Origin: Melanocharis versteri
Lineage: Eukaryota > Chordata > Aves > Passeriformes > Melanocharitidae
DNA: 64,000 nucleotides
Reading direction: 5' to 3'
Assembly: GCA_013397845.1 (NCBI GenBank)
Contig: VZTG01005245.1
Coordinates: 310,053 to 374,052, forward strand
In this document: piece after piece, positions 38,671 through 51,460 of the stretch
Numbering within the stretch: the stretch's first letter is position 1
Layout: the number at the start of each line of letters is the position of its first letter
Position numbers and translations under genes: made by a program
The notes under the pieces: generated by a model
Databases searched by the model: none
What the model was told of the DNA's origin: nothing
The model's input: only the letters and a program-made list of their open reading frames with translations

Positions 38671-41169
38671 ACCTTGAAGTTTCTTGTGAATCTGACAGCC
38701 AGTGAAGACACCTGGTGAAGCTTCATTTGGAAGCCCCTGTTGCTATTAGGGGCTGCTTTCACCTCATCTAAATTTAGTTGTGCAGTTGTCGGTGTTTAGT
38801 TCAAGATTCAGCCCTGTTCTGGCCAATGGACTTTGGTGATTCACATCATTCTACAGTAATGCTCCAGACAAGCAGAAGGACAATCTCGCTGTGCAACCTT
38901 CTGAGGGAATCTACACAACCATTGTAGAGAACATGTCTGTGTGTAACATGCCTCTATTTTGCCTAAAATAAGCTCTTTTTGCTCTTTACAACTGCAAAAC
39001 CAACTAAATTTTCTAACTAACAGTTTCCTATAAATCTCCTGGCTGTTTAAAATTTGAATCCCCAGTGATCAGATAAAGGTCCTTATTATTGGTTTAAATA
39101 ACCCACTGAAAAAGCAATATCAAGATAGTAATATTTACATGTGCTTGGACTCATTCTTACCACTGATGCTGGTGAGACTTGGGTGCCAGGTCATCTTATC
39201 TCTTTCTTACTCCTCCAGGTGGAAAATGAGGAAAAATTAACTTCCCTAGGACAGAAGATGTTGTGACAGCGTTGTCAAAGGTTACACAGCCCTCAGATAA
39301 GGTGCTATAATTAAAAAAAAAAAACAAAAACTGTCTGGAAATTATTGGAATTTTTAAGTTTACTTTTAGTGTGGTACAGAGAAAGAATGACAAAAATTGA
39401 ATGATAGGTGTGTTACAGCTATTATCATTACCAACAAGGGGCACTACAAGAGCACAAGTATTGGATTCAATATGTGCACCTCATTCCACACTCCTTTTCA
39501 GTGTGCTGAATTCCAATTGGATGGTGTCCTATTTAGCCAAAGTCAGGATTCAAACTTTACTGAAATTCAGAATTGCTGGGGCAACACCTATCACAGATGA
39601 CTGGTTTGTTTTACTCTCATTTATTTGTCCTGGTTTTGGGATAGTATCAGCTTATTGTGAGTCTTCATTAAATTCTATCTAAGCAATTGAGTTTCCTTAC
39701 ACTATGGGAGTAGTACAAAAGTACCCTTTATTGGACCATCTGTGCTCTCTCTGAAGCATATGCCTCAAAAAATGATCCAAAAATGAGTAGTTTTCTATTA
39801 AATCATACCTGATTATAAATGGGAGATTAAAGAAAGGAGACTTCACCAACATGGGAACCACAAACAGTGATTTATTTTTCTTCAAGAGCTGGTGCTGTTA
39901 ATTGTGCAGAACTGGAGATATATTTACAGACTCCACACTAAAGCATCAAGTCAATAAATTCTAAGAATTTCCAGTGTTCCTTAAGAAGGTCTTAATTTTG
40001 CTTTCCCCTCTGCAAAGCAATCTCCTCAAACTTGCTCCTAAATAGCATGTGAAAAGAATTAGCTTTTTCAATAGCAATCTGCATTTCCACTCTTATTAGC
40101 TTACCAATCATGGATCTTTGAGAGAGGTTTTAGGAAAAATGAAAGAAAAAAACATCTGAACCATCAATTTTCTGATCTTTCTTCTTTTGGTATAACTGCT
40201 TTAGCTAACTACAAGAAAGGTGATTGTATCATTCATTTGAAGTGGAAGAGTTCCAACAGGACAAAATTAGTAAGAATTACCTGAACTGTCTCAATAGTCT
40301 GGTGATTTTGTAGGTAGTGGAGGAGTTTGAAGTTCAAGTCCCTGGTCTACATCAAGTGGAGTTAGTATTGAGATAGTACTGTGTTGGAAAAACCAGGAAA
40401 AAAAAGGCTCCATGAGTAGTAAATTATTTCCTGTGTAATATTTCTGTTCAGCAAATGTATGTATTATCAAGGTTAATTTAGAAGTCATCTAAAAAATTCA
40501 TAAACCAGTTTGGGTTTTTTTTATACTTTTAGCTGAAATACATATTTAATACCAGTATTTTCCTGTTCACTGAGAACAAGAAGCAGAACTGAGAAACTGA
40601 GCTCTTCCATACCAAAGTTTTTCCTCAATAGAAGTTAAAGAACATAAAGTCAGAACTTTCAACTAGTGCCCAGAATTCCAGAGTATAAAGATATTCCCTA
40701 GACCTACATATTTTTCAGTTTATATTTATGATTAAATAAAACAGTAATGATGGAAAAGTTGAGTTCTGTGGAATGAAGAGGAAACTAAGTACTCTGAGAA
40801 AATTGGAGAGAAAATGGTTAGGATGAGTGGTAGCCACAGCTTGCAAATTTTCTACTTCTATCCAAAGATTAAATGAAGCAACATCAGCATCTTATTTCCC
40901 TTTATTTAACAAAGACTACGGAAAAGTTGGCAAAAAGCAGTCTCCAACGCCACCTACCAGCTTCCAGTATCCTGAATCCTTATCCACTGGTCTTCCAGTT
41001 ACCGTGGTGCATCTCCCAGCCACAAATAACACAATTCCATCCAGTCTCATTCTCCTGTCACGTCTGTCATTAATCACCACCTGCTCCCATCCCAGCCCAG
41101 GAGGGAGCAGATTGATCACAAATACTTTGAAACACTTCAGATCCTCTGTCTCAGGTTAATCTCTTGGTC
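38671..41169. other. Unique non-coding DNA, nothing seen
   Basis: About 2.5 kb with only short unrecognised open frames and an A run near 39312-39330. No gene or interspersed repeat is recognised. Confidence 0.55.
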
Positions 41170-41334
41170 AGGAAGTGTGGCTGCCCCATCCCTGGGTGTG
41201 TCCAAGGCCAAGTTGGATGGGGCTTGGAGCAGCCTGATCCAGTGGAAGGCGTCTCTGCCCACAACAGATGTGTCACAACTGTGTGATCTTTAAGGTCCCT
41301 TCCAACCCAAACCATTTTTGGATTCTATGATTCA
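41170..41334 (+). mobile_element. CR1 LINE 3' fragment, sense
   Basis: About 165 bp of CR1 3' UTR and extreme ORF2 end: 'TGCCCCATCCCTGGGTGTG', 'CCAAGTTGGATGGGGCTTGG', 'AAGGTCCCTTCCAACCCAAA' and the tail 'GGATTCTATGATTC'. It is strongly 5'-truncated. Confidence 0.93.
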
Positions 41335-44255
41335 CTTTATGGACAACTAAGGAATTGCATGGGCTGCCTGTGTATCTTGACTTTTTCCACAATAAGTACA
41401 TATACATTTTTGTGATTCGTTGCTATGGAGAAGACAGTTTGGTGAAAAATAAATGCACTGTGACTATATAAATCTTCTGGCAGAAGGTAAGATCTTCTGA
41501 GATACTTAAAAACAATTTAGTATATATTTTTCACAATACAGAACGTTGCCTCAACACTACAATTACAGCAGCTGTTAGTGTCATGAACTGAAATGAAAGC
41601 ACTTTAGTTAAGATTAGCTTTTAGTTTTCTTCCAAACATGAAATGGCTCAATTATAAAAATTTCCATTTTTTATTTTTTGATACTTCTATACTAAACCAA
41701 ATAGCCCCTTCTCCTCCTTCATGAATTGCTCTAGAGGAACCATGGTTTCAAATATTGTTCTAGCAATGAAAGTACAAAACAAACACAACACCCATTTGGA
41801 TGATTTTAAAAGCACTTGTTCTAAAAAATAAATTGCTGAATAAATAAAAGGGTTCTTCAGACATTGTGTGCTTGTTAAAGCAGAAATCTTGGCAACAGCT
41901 TCAATTACTGTTCGAAAAGTGTGAAGCAATCTTTAAATATACAGATAGCTTTATTTAAATCCCTGGGAATGTGCACGCATTTAAGTTAAATTCTGCTTAA
42001 GTATCATGCTGAATTGAGGCCACACACAAGAAATGCAATTTTTAATTTGAAATATCAGATAGATATAAAATTTGAGGTAGACACAAATCATTCAGTAGTC
42101 CTTGTTATTCCAACCATTAAGGTAGAACAGCAAACGAAATTGCATTTACATGTGAGTTGAAGCAAAGGGCTCCTTCTTGCTTATATCAAAAGCAGTCAAA
42201 CCTCTCACTGATTGAAATAAAGAAGAGATTGGGCACAGAATAGGCATTATAAATAACTTCATTTTTGTTCACTGCTAAATGGAATCCATTTATGAGTCAA
42301 ATGAAAAATGGATAAGTGAGCATGTACATCCAACGTAACATCTGTGTGCCCGCTGGGAAATTAAGTGACCCTGTTGTTATTGTTCATCCTTTTCAATATA
42401 TGACATGTCAAACACATTAAGTGTTTAAGATGCTCCTGAACTTTAAGACTATCTAACAAAATGTAGAAATGTTATTTCCTTGCAATGTCCAGCTCTGATA
42501 CAAACCTTAAAACACTCAGCCCTGACCTGGATAAAAATGCCAAGGTTGCCTTGCATTTTGAAGCTGAGTCTCACCAGTTTTGCCAAACACCTCTTGGGAA
42601 ATAGCATCTCTTCTATCATATCAATAACTTCCTGTTTGGGGTTTTCTGAACTAGGACTGCAGAGGGAATAGTCAGGATTTCAGGATTTCAGCACTGCAAG
42701 TGTCACAAGGAATTTGGAAACCTATAGAATTTCAGCAATGAAATGTGGTGGACAAAAAAGTCAACAAAACATTTTGTAAGTTTTGAAAAAAAAGAGTGGA
42801 TTCCTTTTTATATTTCATTATTAAAAAATATTTTTCCCTAAATGATATTTCATGGACTAGTTTTAAGACAACTCCTGTCACTGTTCCATTTATATAATGT
42901 ACATTTGTTAATCTGTTTCTGCAAATTTTAAATGTTTGTACTTATCCCAAGGGTAAACTAGTGAGAATTTTAGATGCTTATATGTGGAGAAAAAGAATCG
43001 TAGAATAAAAGAGTCCTGCTGCATTTACAGGGGTAATTAACAGCATCAAACTATTCATGGAGTAAGAGCCTCCCCTTTCAATATTTTCCTGCCCCTTGTT
43101 TTAGCAACAGCCTGAAAAAAATCCTTGATGGTTAGGAGAGTAAGAGACAGGGATAGCAGTCTCCGTGCACTCCACTGAGGACAGAGATCCCAGCTCCCAG
43201 CTTTCAGGCTGTTCTGCAGTATTAGAAATAATAGGAGAGTCTCATACATGCACATTGGAATATGTACAGTAGTCTCATTTATATGTTTTCATATACTTTA
43301 GAAAATGTAAAGCTAATATTCCCTGGTTTGCTATTTATAGATAGCAAAAAACTTTTTGTTTATGGGAGTTCATTAACTAATGAATGCAATGTCCAGCAAA
43401 AAGCAGAATATTGTATTACAGTTCATATTTTCTTTATGTGCCTAAAACTCGTGAGATTCTTTTTGCTCATATATTGATGATGACAGTAAGATTTTTTCAG
43501 TTAAAGTAATAATGAAATCTTATAAAGGGTTTGGTAATAATGGAAAATTTTCACAGTGATTGGTCTAATAAACCTATGCCAACAGCTCCCTCTATGTATC
43601 ATATAAAGGATGCTAGCAAATGCATTGCATGGAATATGCATTTCTCTTCCAGAGAAAGATATTATTAACTAAAAAGAATAATTTCTGTGTCATTTAATTT
43701 TGTCTACAGTGAAGATTAAAAAACTTTCAATAAAAAACATGAATTGGTGTTACCTGCATAATTATAGTGATGCATTTTCCTGTTTGAAATTTCCTTGATT
43801 ATTTACTGTATAAGTCTGGCTAATTCATTCAATTTCCTTCCTAATCCCATTTGACATACATAGATTGTTGTAACGCAGATAGTTCTTTGAGTACACAAAA
43901 TGGAACAATGCAATAAAAGGACAGTAACTAATGTTATCTGTCTAAAGCTGGGACAGGGAAGATGAGGGAGCATGGAGGATTATCTCTAATGAGAGCTGTA
44001 CATCTGCTTGAAAAAGAGTGATATGCTACTGAAAGAAGAGCAGCACTGTTAACTGGGGACAGCACTAGAGAAGAAATCAAGAGGGTTTTATCCTCCTTTA
44101 ACCTGTTGCTTCTTTTCTGTGTGAATGCAGACAGGTGCCTTCCTCTCCCTCTCTTGCTGCCCCTTCCTCCCTTTCCTGTTTAACTCCTGAAATGTCAGAG
44201 TGGGGCTGATCTTTCATCATGGGCTGAAATCTGTCTGTCACCATGGGCTGTGCTT

Positions 44256-44272
44256 GTTAAATATAATTTAAC
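44256..44272. repeat. AT inverted repeat with 3-base spacer
   Basis: GTTAAAT (44256-44262), spacer ATA, then ATTTAAC (44266-44272), a perfect 7-bp-arm dyad. It lies just after two copies of a TCAYCATGGGCTG-type word (around 44214-44226 and 44238-44250) and could be a dimeric factor site. Confidence 0.6.
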
Positions 44273-47200
44273 TGATTACTGTGTGTCAGGTGAACTGAGA
44301 TAATCTCTGCACAGCCTGTAAAAATAATAAAAAATGGGAGTGTTTTTTTCATCTATTTCATAGCAGGGTATATCAAGTGACATTAACTTACATTTTTCCA
44401 TAGGCTGAAGGATGCTTACAGTCCCTGGTGCTCAGATGACACACAGGCAAGCTGTTAAACTGCAGACATTTGACTGTGACTCTAACCATGGGTGGTGCCT
44501 GCACAAATTTGTCTTGATAGATGCTTTTTGCCACCAGCTTCCTAAAACTAACAGCAGAATTAGCGAGTGCTCTTGGACCTGAATTCAGATCGATTCCACT
44601 AAGTACTTTTTACTTAATTAACAGAAAGCGATCTGCTTGTGAATCAGGGAGAAAAATAAATGAAACTTCACACATGGAAAACAAGCAACCCCTTTTTTCT
44701 TCTCTCTCTTTTTTTTTTTTTTTTTTAAATCTGTAGGTTCACAGTAGGTTTTTGGGCACTGGGCATGTCTGCTTGGCAAAGAATTTATCAAGTAGATTAA
44801 GAAGTCAGAACAGAACATAATCATCATGTGGAAGTTTATCTGGCAGAGTGGATCAGAAGTGCACACCATTGTTGTGCTGTTGAAGTTTAAAATTAAACCT
44901 TGCTTTATGTGGAGTTGAGGGAATGGAAGGGAAAGGATTCAAGGCAAGGCAAAGCCTTGAAAGATTCCATTCATTTTGGATACTCTGTCATTCTGAAATG
45001 GTGTTTTAGAAATTTAACATGGGATTTGACCACCAAAATGTGTATGTGACTGTGTTCACATACGAGCCTTTTCAGTACACATCTACTCGCATGGGTGGAA
45101 AAGGGAATGAGCCAAAGCTCAGAGATTTATTCTGAAGTGCTGTTCCCAACTTTCCCATTTTCTTCTCAGTGTGTAAGTTCTTCCTGTGTGGCTTTAATCT
45201 ACTTGGATTCATAAACGAGGAAGCTTCAGGGATGCCCTTTTAGGCAATCCACTCTTCTCCTCACCAAAGTTTGCAGGGTACAAACCTGCTACTCTCTTCT
45301 ATAATTATGTCTTTTAATTTACTGACTCCTAGACACTACTGTGGAAAATATCCTTTTTTCTTTTTCCCTCCTAATACTGTATTAAGATATCCGTGTGCCT
45401 CGGAAAATTTGTGGTTGAATTGGTAGAATCAATCAGGAAACAAAGCATTCCAGTCCCGGTAACTGAGGCACTCATGGTCCAGACCACCACAGTGCCCTAC
45501 TGTCACCTGTCCCTCCTGTGAGAGATGAGACTACGGCAGTTTTCACCACAGCCAAACTTCTCCATCCCAGCCATCCTGCCAGCACCTCTCATTTGGCTCT
45601 TTTTTCATCCCTTGCTGTCTCCTGTTCTCTTCAAACCAGTGCTCCTGTGTCACACACTCCCCCAAATGCCATCTGTGTGGTTTCTTTCAGACGACTAATG
45701 CACAGCCCTTGGATAGCCCCCTATTTACTTGCTTCGGAGCTGCACTTAGAGGTCCCACTGCCTGAAACACTGCAATCAAGCTGACAACACAACCAATCAA
45801 GGTCTGACCTGCAGCCGTTTCCAAGGAAACTCAAGCCACTGCCACAGAAACAGATTGTACACAGTGGAAGGAAACATATATTTTGGGTGAAGGGGAAAAA
45901 AATAAAAAGAGGCATTTCAGATTTTTTTTTCCAGTACTTCTGAGTTATTACAAAGCACTTCTAAAATAATAGTAATGAAAAATGCTCTTGTTAAGAAAGA
46001 TTGAGTGATGATGGTCATGTAAGTACTTAAAGCCAGGCAGAGCCTCCAAGAAAGACCATGAGCTAGAGCTGACTGAGTGCTTGTTCCTGCTTTGCTTCTG
46101 AGTCACTTCACAGCCCTTGCCAAGCCTTTGCAGAAGATTTCCAAGTTGTAAAGTCCATAGTTCCAATGAACAACAAGTCCGGATCAAAACAGGATGAGTA
46201 CCTGAAGAAGAAAACTTTGAAGAAAGCAACAAGATTATCATGGCCATACTGGAAATCCAGGACGTGCATGGCTAACTTGTGGAACCTCACCCATAAATCT
46301 GTGCAAGAAGTATATCATATTTAATTAAACATGAGCTCAACCTCAGTGTAATCATGGTTTGTGACCCTGGGAAAGTGTCTGTGATCTGCACCCAGAAAAA
46401 AATCCCCAAATACCAACGGAAAGTAATATGAAGGGAAAGAGTTGTGTATTGGAGGGAAAACTGACTACAGCAAGAAGTATTCAGACCAGTCAGTATTTGA
46501 ACAACATCATGATTCTGAAATGTGTTTTTTTTCCAAGCAAACAGTACTTTTCTTCCTGCCATGAGTGCCCATTGCTCCTCCTTAAGTTCAGCTCTCTGCC
46601 AGGCGCCTTCTGTTTTCACAGTTTTCTTCTATCCTGTATTGTGGCTGTAGTGCAATATGTGACAATTAATAAGAACTGTGAATCAAAGCTTCCAGCTATG
46701 ATGAGACAGCAGATAGATTAATTAACAGAAAAAGAGCTTTTGGGGAGGGAGAGTGAAAGGAATCTCTGTCAGGCTGCTCACATTCTAATGGTAATAAGAA
46801 GGTAGTTTTACCAAGAACAGTTCTGAGTTTCTCATAGGGTTTTTCCTAAACCTCTGAATGTGACAGTTACCTTTTAATAGTGGCCATAAGATTAATCAAA
46901 TGGATCTAGGGAAATAAGATGAATCTTTAGCTTTTATCCATCCAGTTTTATTTTTCTTCCTGGTGACAGCAGTACACCATCATACATGGCTTAGCCTCAA
47001 ATGGAGGACTTCATGCTGTGGATCTCCTACAATGAAAACTCATTATTCTGCTTATGAAGAGTATAAAATGACTTAGAATACAGTTTCTATATGTCCATAA
47101 TTTGAAGTCAAGCACGTTGTTCAGACAGAATTGAAGGCAATGTGTTTGTGGTCCCCAGTGGCTGAGGAATAAGGGAGGAATTCGACTGCATTGCAATTAG

Positions 47201-47944
47201 TATAATCAAAAAATTATGGATTTGTTTTTAAATCAAGAGTCAGACAGAAATTGCTTTTTATGGGCTGAAAACATTTAGTTCAAATTTGAGTTATGAGAAA
47301 TTTTCTAGTAGCCATTTAAGCATGGCTCTTTATGTGCTTCTCAGCAGAGTTTTCTCACTTTGCATAAATAATTTTTAGCAAATTGTTTAAAAAGCTCATT
47401 GCCTTTTCACCATTATACAACTCTAGCAATGTCTCACTGCTATGAATTTCCAGTGGTTCCTGTCAAGCCCTCTCAAGAAGAGGTTTCTTTTTGACAGGTG
47501 TATTAGTTTGTGTCTGAAAGGCAAGAGAGACCTAGAGTTCCTTTTTGTGCCAAGGTAGCTGAGAGCTGGGGTTTGATTTCCTCTTTCCCGCAAGATTTCT
47601 TGCACTAACATTTATAAGATGGTAAAAAACAATGATATTGCCATGTATAATGTGATTTAGGTGGATGTATTTATCACTCAAACTTTGTAGAGTTCAAAAC
47701 TAACCAGACACCTTAGACCTGGTTATTTTGAAGGTCTCTGGGCTATTGAGATGTTGTCACTGTATCTGAATGGCGCTTGGACCCTGGGCCATGCAATCCA
47801 TCAGCTCCTCAACAGCATTACAACAGGACAACAGCAAATATAGGCTGATAGGGCTGGGGGCTGGTGAGGAATCAGCAGTGGTTTTAGCTGCTTCATTTTT
47901 TAAAGGCAGAGAGGAAAAAAAACCCAGAGATTTGGCTTTCATTC

Positions 47945-48106
47945 TGTTGGGGTTTTTTGTGGGGTTTTTTTGGTTTTGTTTGTTTGTTGTTTTTTTTTTG
48001 TTTGTTTTGGGGGTTTTTTGTTTGGTTTGGGGATTTTTTGTGGGGTTTTTTTTTGTGTTTGTTTTTGTTGTTGTTGGTTTTTTTGTGTGTGTGTGTGTGT
48101 TTTGAG
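47945..48106. repeat. G/T-only low-complexity tract, 160 bases, ending in (TG)n
   Basis: Across about 160 bases the plus strand has no C and only two A's (48033, 48105). It contains five G runs of four or more (47949-47952, 47961-47964, 48009-48013, 48029-48032, 48042-48045), T runs up to ten, TTTG units, and a (TG)n run at about 48083-48100. It is simple sequence; the G runs make long-loop quadruplex formation possible but not assured. Confidence 0.9.
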
Positions 48107-50773
48107 CTTGAAAACACTGTGTGCTTCTGCTTAGAAAATAATGCAAAAAGTGAAGAGCCAAAGAAGACACAAAACCTAGCAGGTCTGATTAAGATATTTA
48201 CCCAGATGGAAAGTCCCGAGTTTTTGTCCTGCCATTGATACTCAGACTGCAGAGCCATTGGATGAAAAGGGGAAGAGCGTAGGAGTAGGCGGTTCAAAAC
48301 AGAACTCCCCATTTCTGTGTGATCATGGCTCAAAGTTGTGCTGTTCTTCCATCCCCTGCCATGTCTTGGTTTCCTTTCCTCAACAGTTGGAGACTTAGGA
48401 GGGTTAAGGAATGATCTCAGCTCATTTCTTCTTCTGGTGTTCCATCAAATACAGGAGTGGTTGGGGAATATGAGCTCCTGCCCCTTCTGGGGACAGTCTA
48501 TTACCCAGGAGATGCATCAATACATAAAAGATAGAGCTGTGTCTTTCTTCTCCAGTTATGTTATAAGAAGCACCTATTCCAGACTGAGATCCAGGTTCAT
48601 GGAGTCTCTTTAGTGATCTGACTGAGATGCTCTGCTTCACACAGAGCTGAAGTTCAGACGCAACACGCAGATGTGATTTAACTTGTTCTATGTAGCTCCT
48701 TATTTGATATTGCTGTCTAAGGTATGTGGCTCTTTTTCTGTTTTTCAATCTATATCCCTTAAAATTAGTTACAGATTACATGCTTGATTGAACCTGCCCC
48801 TTCATTTGTCAGGTGTTGTGAACTATAAAGCAGTGATAATTAGCATTTCCCAAAATCTGCAGAAAATTACGATGATAGTTACATTAAAGAACGAAAACTG
48901 CCAAAGTCTGAGGTGGCATGTAGAGCAGCACGGAAAGTAATCCCTTTCTGTCCTGTTAAAATTCTGTAGGATTCAATAGTGTATCTGCTCTGTGCTGAAA
49001 TGAAAACATGAGAGAGGTCTATCCCACACTGATCAGGGCAGGGCACTCACCAGGCTTTAGCTCTAGTGTTTCATCCATAATTTGAGCCAGTCAGAGAAGA
49101 CCTTGCGCTTTATTCATCCCTGTGAGTGCCCTGGTTGTGCTTGGTGGCTACTCCAGAATGAGACTCTTTCCAGTTTTACCACAGGCCTGTGATGTGTTTT
49201 CTATCTAAAGTGTTTCTCTGAGCACTTCTGGACAAAGTTGGGTTGTGCACAGCAGATCTTTAATGAACAATCACTTAACTGAACATCTTACCAATGAGCT
49301 CTGGGAATTGAAGCCTGTCTGAAGGTTTTTGCATTCATAAAGGTATTTCCACTTTGAGAAATACTTATTTTTCACAGGTAGAGGGTATTTTCTAGAATTT
49401 CTTTTATCCTGAAAACCAGAACAAACTTTCTCAAGGCTACCACCAGATCTGGCAAGGCAGGCATTTACCAAAACAGATGACGAAGCCTGTCTTTAGTTTC
49501 AGCTTTCTTCTTAGCTTTGACTTAGAGAAATACATTAACTGGATGTACAAAAACATGCTTAAGAATTATTGATCTTTGCTGAAATCCAGCCTCTAAGTAT
49601 GTTGAGAAAGATAAACAGGAACAGATTGCATCAAATTTACAGAAAAGAGAAGTGACAACACTCATTATGCCACCAACTCATTTCACTCTGACACCAGGGG
49701 CCTACCTACTGGACATATTATATTTTCTTAAAACGCATTGATTGAATACAATGTGAGGTTTTGTTTGCTGGAATTCATTGCTTAGAATTGCTCCCAGGCT
49801 ATTTGCTATTATTATGCCCTTACAATTTCTTTGGCTGTTTTGCTGTTTCTCTAGTTGATAACCCTGTTATTCCCCCATGCTTAATCCTCCCCTGGACTCT
49901 GCTGCTTGATTGTGTGGGGGTGTTATCACCACTGATTGGCTGGCCGTGTCTCTTAGTCCCTTTCTGTTTGTGTGGGTAGGGGGTGAAAGCACTGAAAAGA
50001 GGGATTAGAAGCAGGTTTACAGCCCATAACTCTGCACTTAGGTGACTGACATCATGGTAATTAGACTTTGGCAAGTTCCCTGTAATGCCATTGCATGGTT
50101 ATCATTACAATTCAAAATCCAAATGGGTTCTCTGCATCCTGTAGTTATTTCCAACACATTTTTATTTTGCTTCTCTCCTCACTGAGTTAAAGATCTCTTT
50201 TACTTCTTTAGAGAGTTTGTGCTGGTCCCTGCCTACACCTGATTGTGTCACTTGTTACAAAACTCCTCTCCTGGTTTGCATAATCATAGGTTTACTCCTT
50301 TTTCCTTCTTTTTCATCATACATTCTTACGTGTGGTGTCTGACCCGCTTGGAAGAAAATCACCACATTTCCTGTAAATGGGCTCAACTGCCTTTGACACC
50401 AGGCAACTCTCAGACTGATTTTCAGCAACAGTTATCCACACACAAACCTTAACAGCCTGGCACCTGCGTGTCTATCGACCCCTTTTGGTAGCCCTTGTTT
50501 CTGGCCATACCCTGGGTCAAAGAACAAGCTGCTGCTGTCGATTGTCTCCTTTTGCCAGCATCTCTGGGGAATAAAGAGGGAGCACAGCTACCGAACCAAA
50601 GGTTAGGAAAATTCATTAAACAAAAATAATGAATCCCTTAGTTCCTAAGCACCAGTTCAGCAAAGATATTTAATTACTTGCTGGTCTTTACTCATATCCT
50701 CTTAGTGAGGTGTGTGTTTATGAACTTGTGGTAGATTGGAATCAAATAGAGTTTGAGCTCAGCATTTAAGATT

Positions 50774-50817
50774 AAAAAAAAAAAAAGAAAAGAAAAAGAA
50801 AAAGAAAGAAAAAAATA
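50774..50817. repeat. Purine-only A/GAAA tract
   Basis: About 44 bases of A runs with single G's (AAAAAGAAAAAG pattern), following 'TTTAAGATT'. It is a simple polypurine tract. Confidence 0.9.
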
Positions 50818-51308
50818 CTTTCCAGATTAAATTTCTGACATTATTGTGACAGTACTGAAGCAAAAAGATTTCAACTATTTTTGGCATAGCTATCTGATAA
50901 TTTTGGTTTTCTTTTAAAAAGGGACAATGCCAGTTGGTATCTAGCAGTGAGTTATGAATGTTTCTTTATCAGCTGGAATAGGATATCCGTGCACATACAT
51001 TTGCCCGAGTGCACAGCTACTGAGTCCATCCTTCTGTCTACTCTTAAGCGTCTTAAAGACTATTGCATTTTTGTTTTGAGATTGCCTAGGAGGTACTTCC
51101 AGAGTTTGCAGCTCTGTTTATTTGTTTATCTCTACTAAATAATGCCTGTATGAAGTTCTGGAAAGGTGAGCCCACCAAAATGCAGCAACACTTAAAAAAT
51201 CTCCTAGAGAGACTTCCGCCCCTTGTTACCCTCTATTATGTATCTAGGACTCTCCTAAGTGTGAATTTGTATCTTTGTCAATCCACAGTTCCTTGCAATC
51301 TTTGTTGT

Positions 51309-51460
51309 AGAATCTTGGAATCAGAGAGTCACAGAATGGTTTGGGTTGGAAGTAAACTTAAAGATCATCCAGTTCCAAGCCCCCTGCCACGGGCAGGGAC
51401 TCCTTCCACGAGACCAAGCCCTGTCCAACCTGGCTTTGAACACTTCCAGGGATGGGATAT
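51309..51460 (-). mobile_element. CR1 LINE 3' fragment, antisense
   Basis: Minus-strand CR1 end: 'CAGAATGGTTTGGGTTGGAA', 'TTAAAGATCATCCAGTTCC', 'CCCCCTGCCACGGGCAGGGA', 'TTTGAACACTTCCAGGGATG'. About 150 bp long, with no coding potential. Confidence 0.93.

Larger units (their letters stand above)
41335..51308. other. Unique non-coding DNA, no gene seen
   Basis: About 10 kb with no supported gene. Open frames of up to about 146 codons around 47.8-48.3 kb are low-complexity translations of the G/T tract (lysine/threonine or phenylalanine/valine runs), not proteins. It includes the G/T tract (47945-48106), a purine tract (50774-50817) and candidate conserved blocks at 42240-42430 and 44190-44330. 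Confidence 0.55.

Noticed and set aside
40330..40350. GTTCAAGTCC-like motif as a tRNA B box
   Set aside because: No cloverleaf arms or A box at the right spacing were found around it.
47757..48333. Lysine/threonine-rich and phenylalanine/valine-rich open frames around 48 kb
   Set aside because: They are translations of the G/T simple repeat on the two strands, not proteins.
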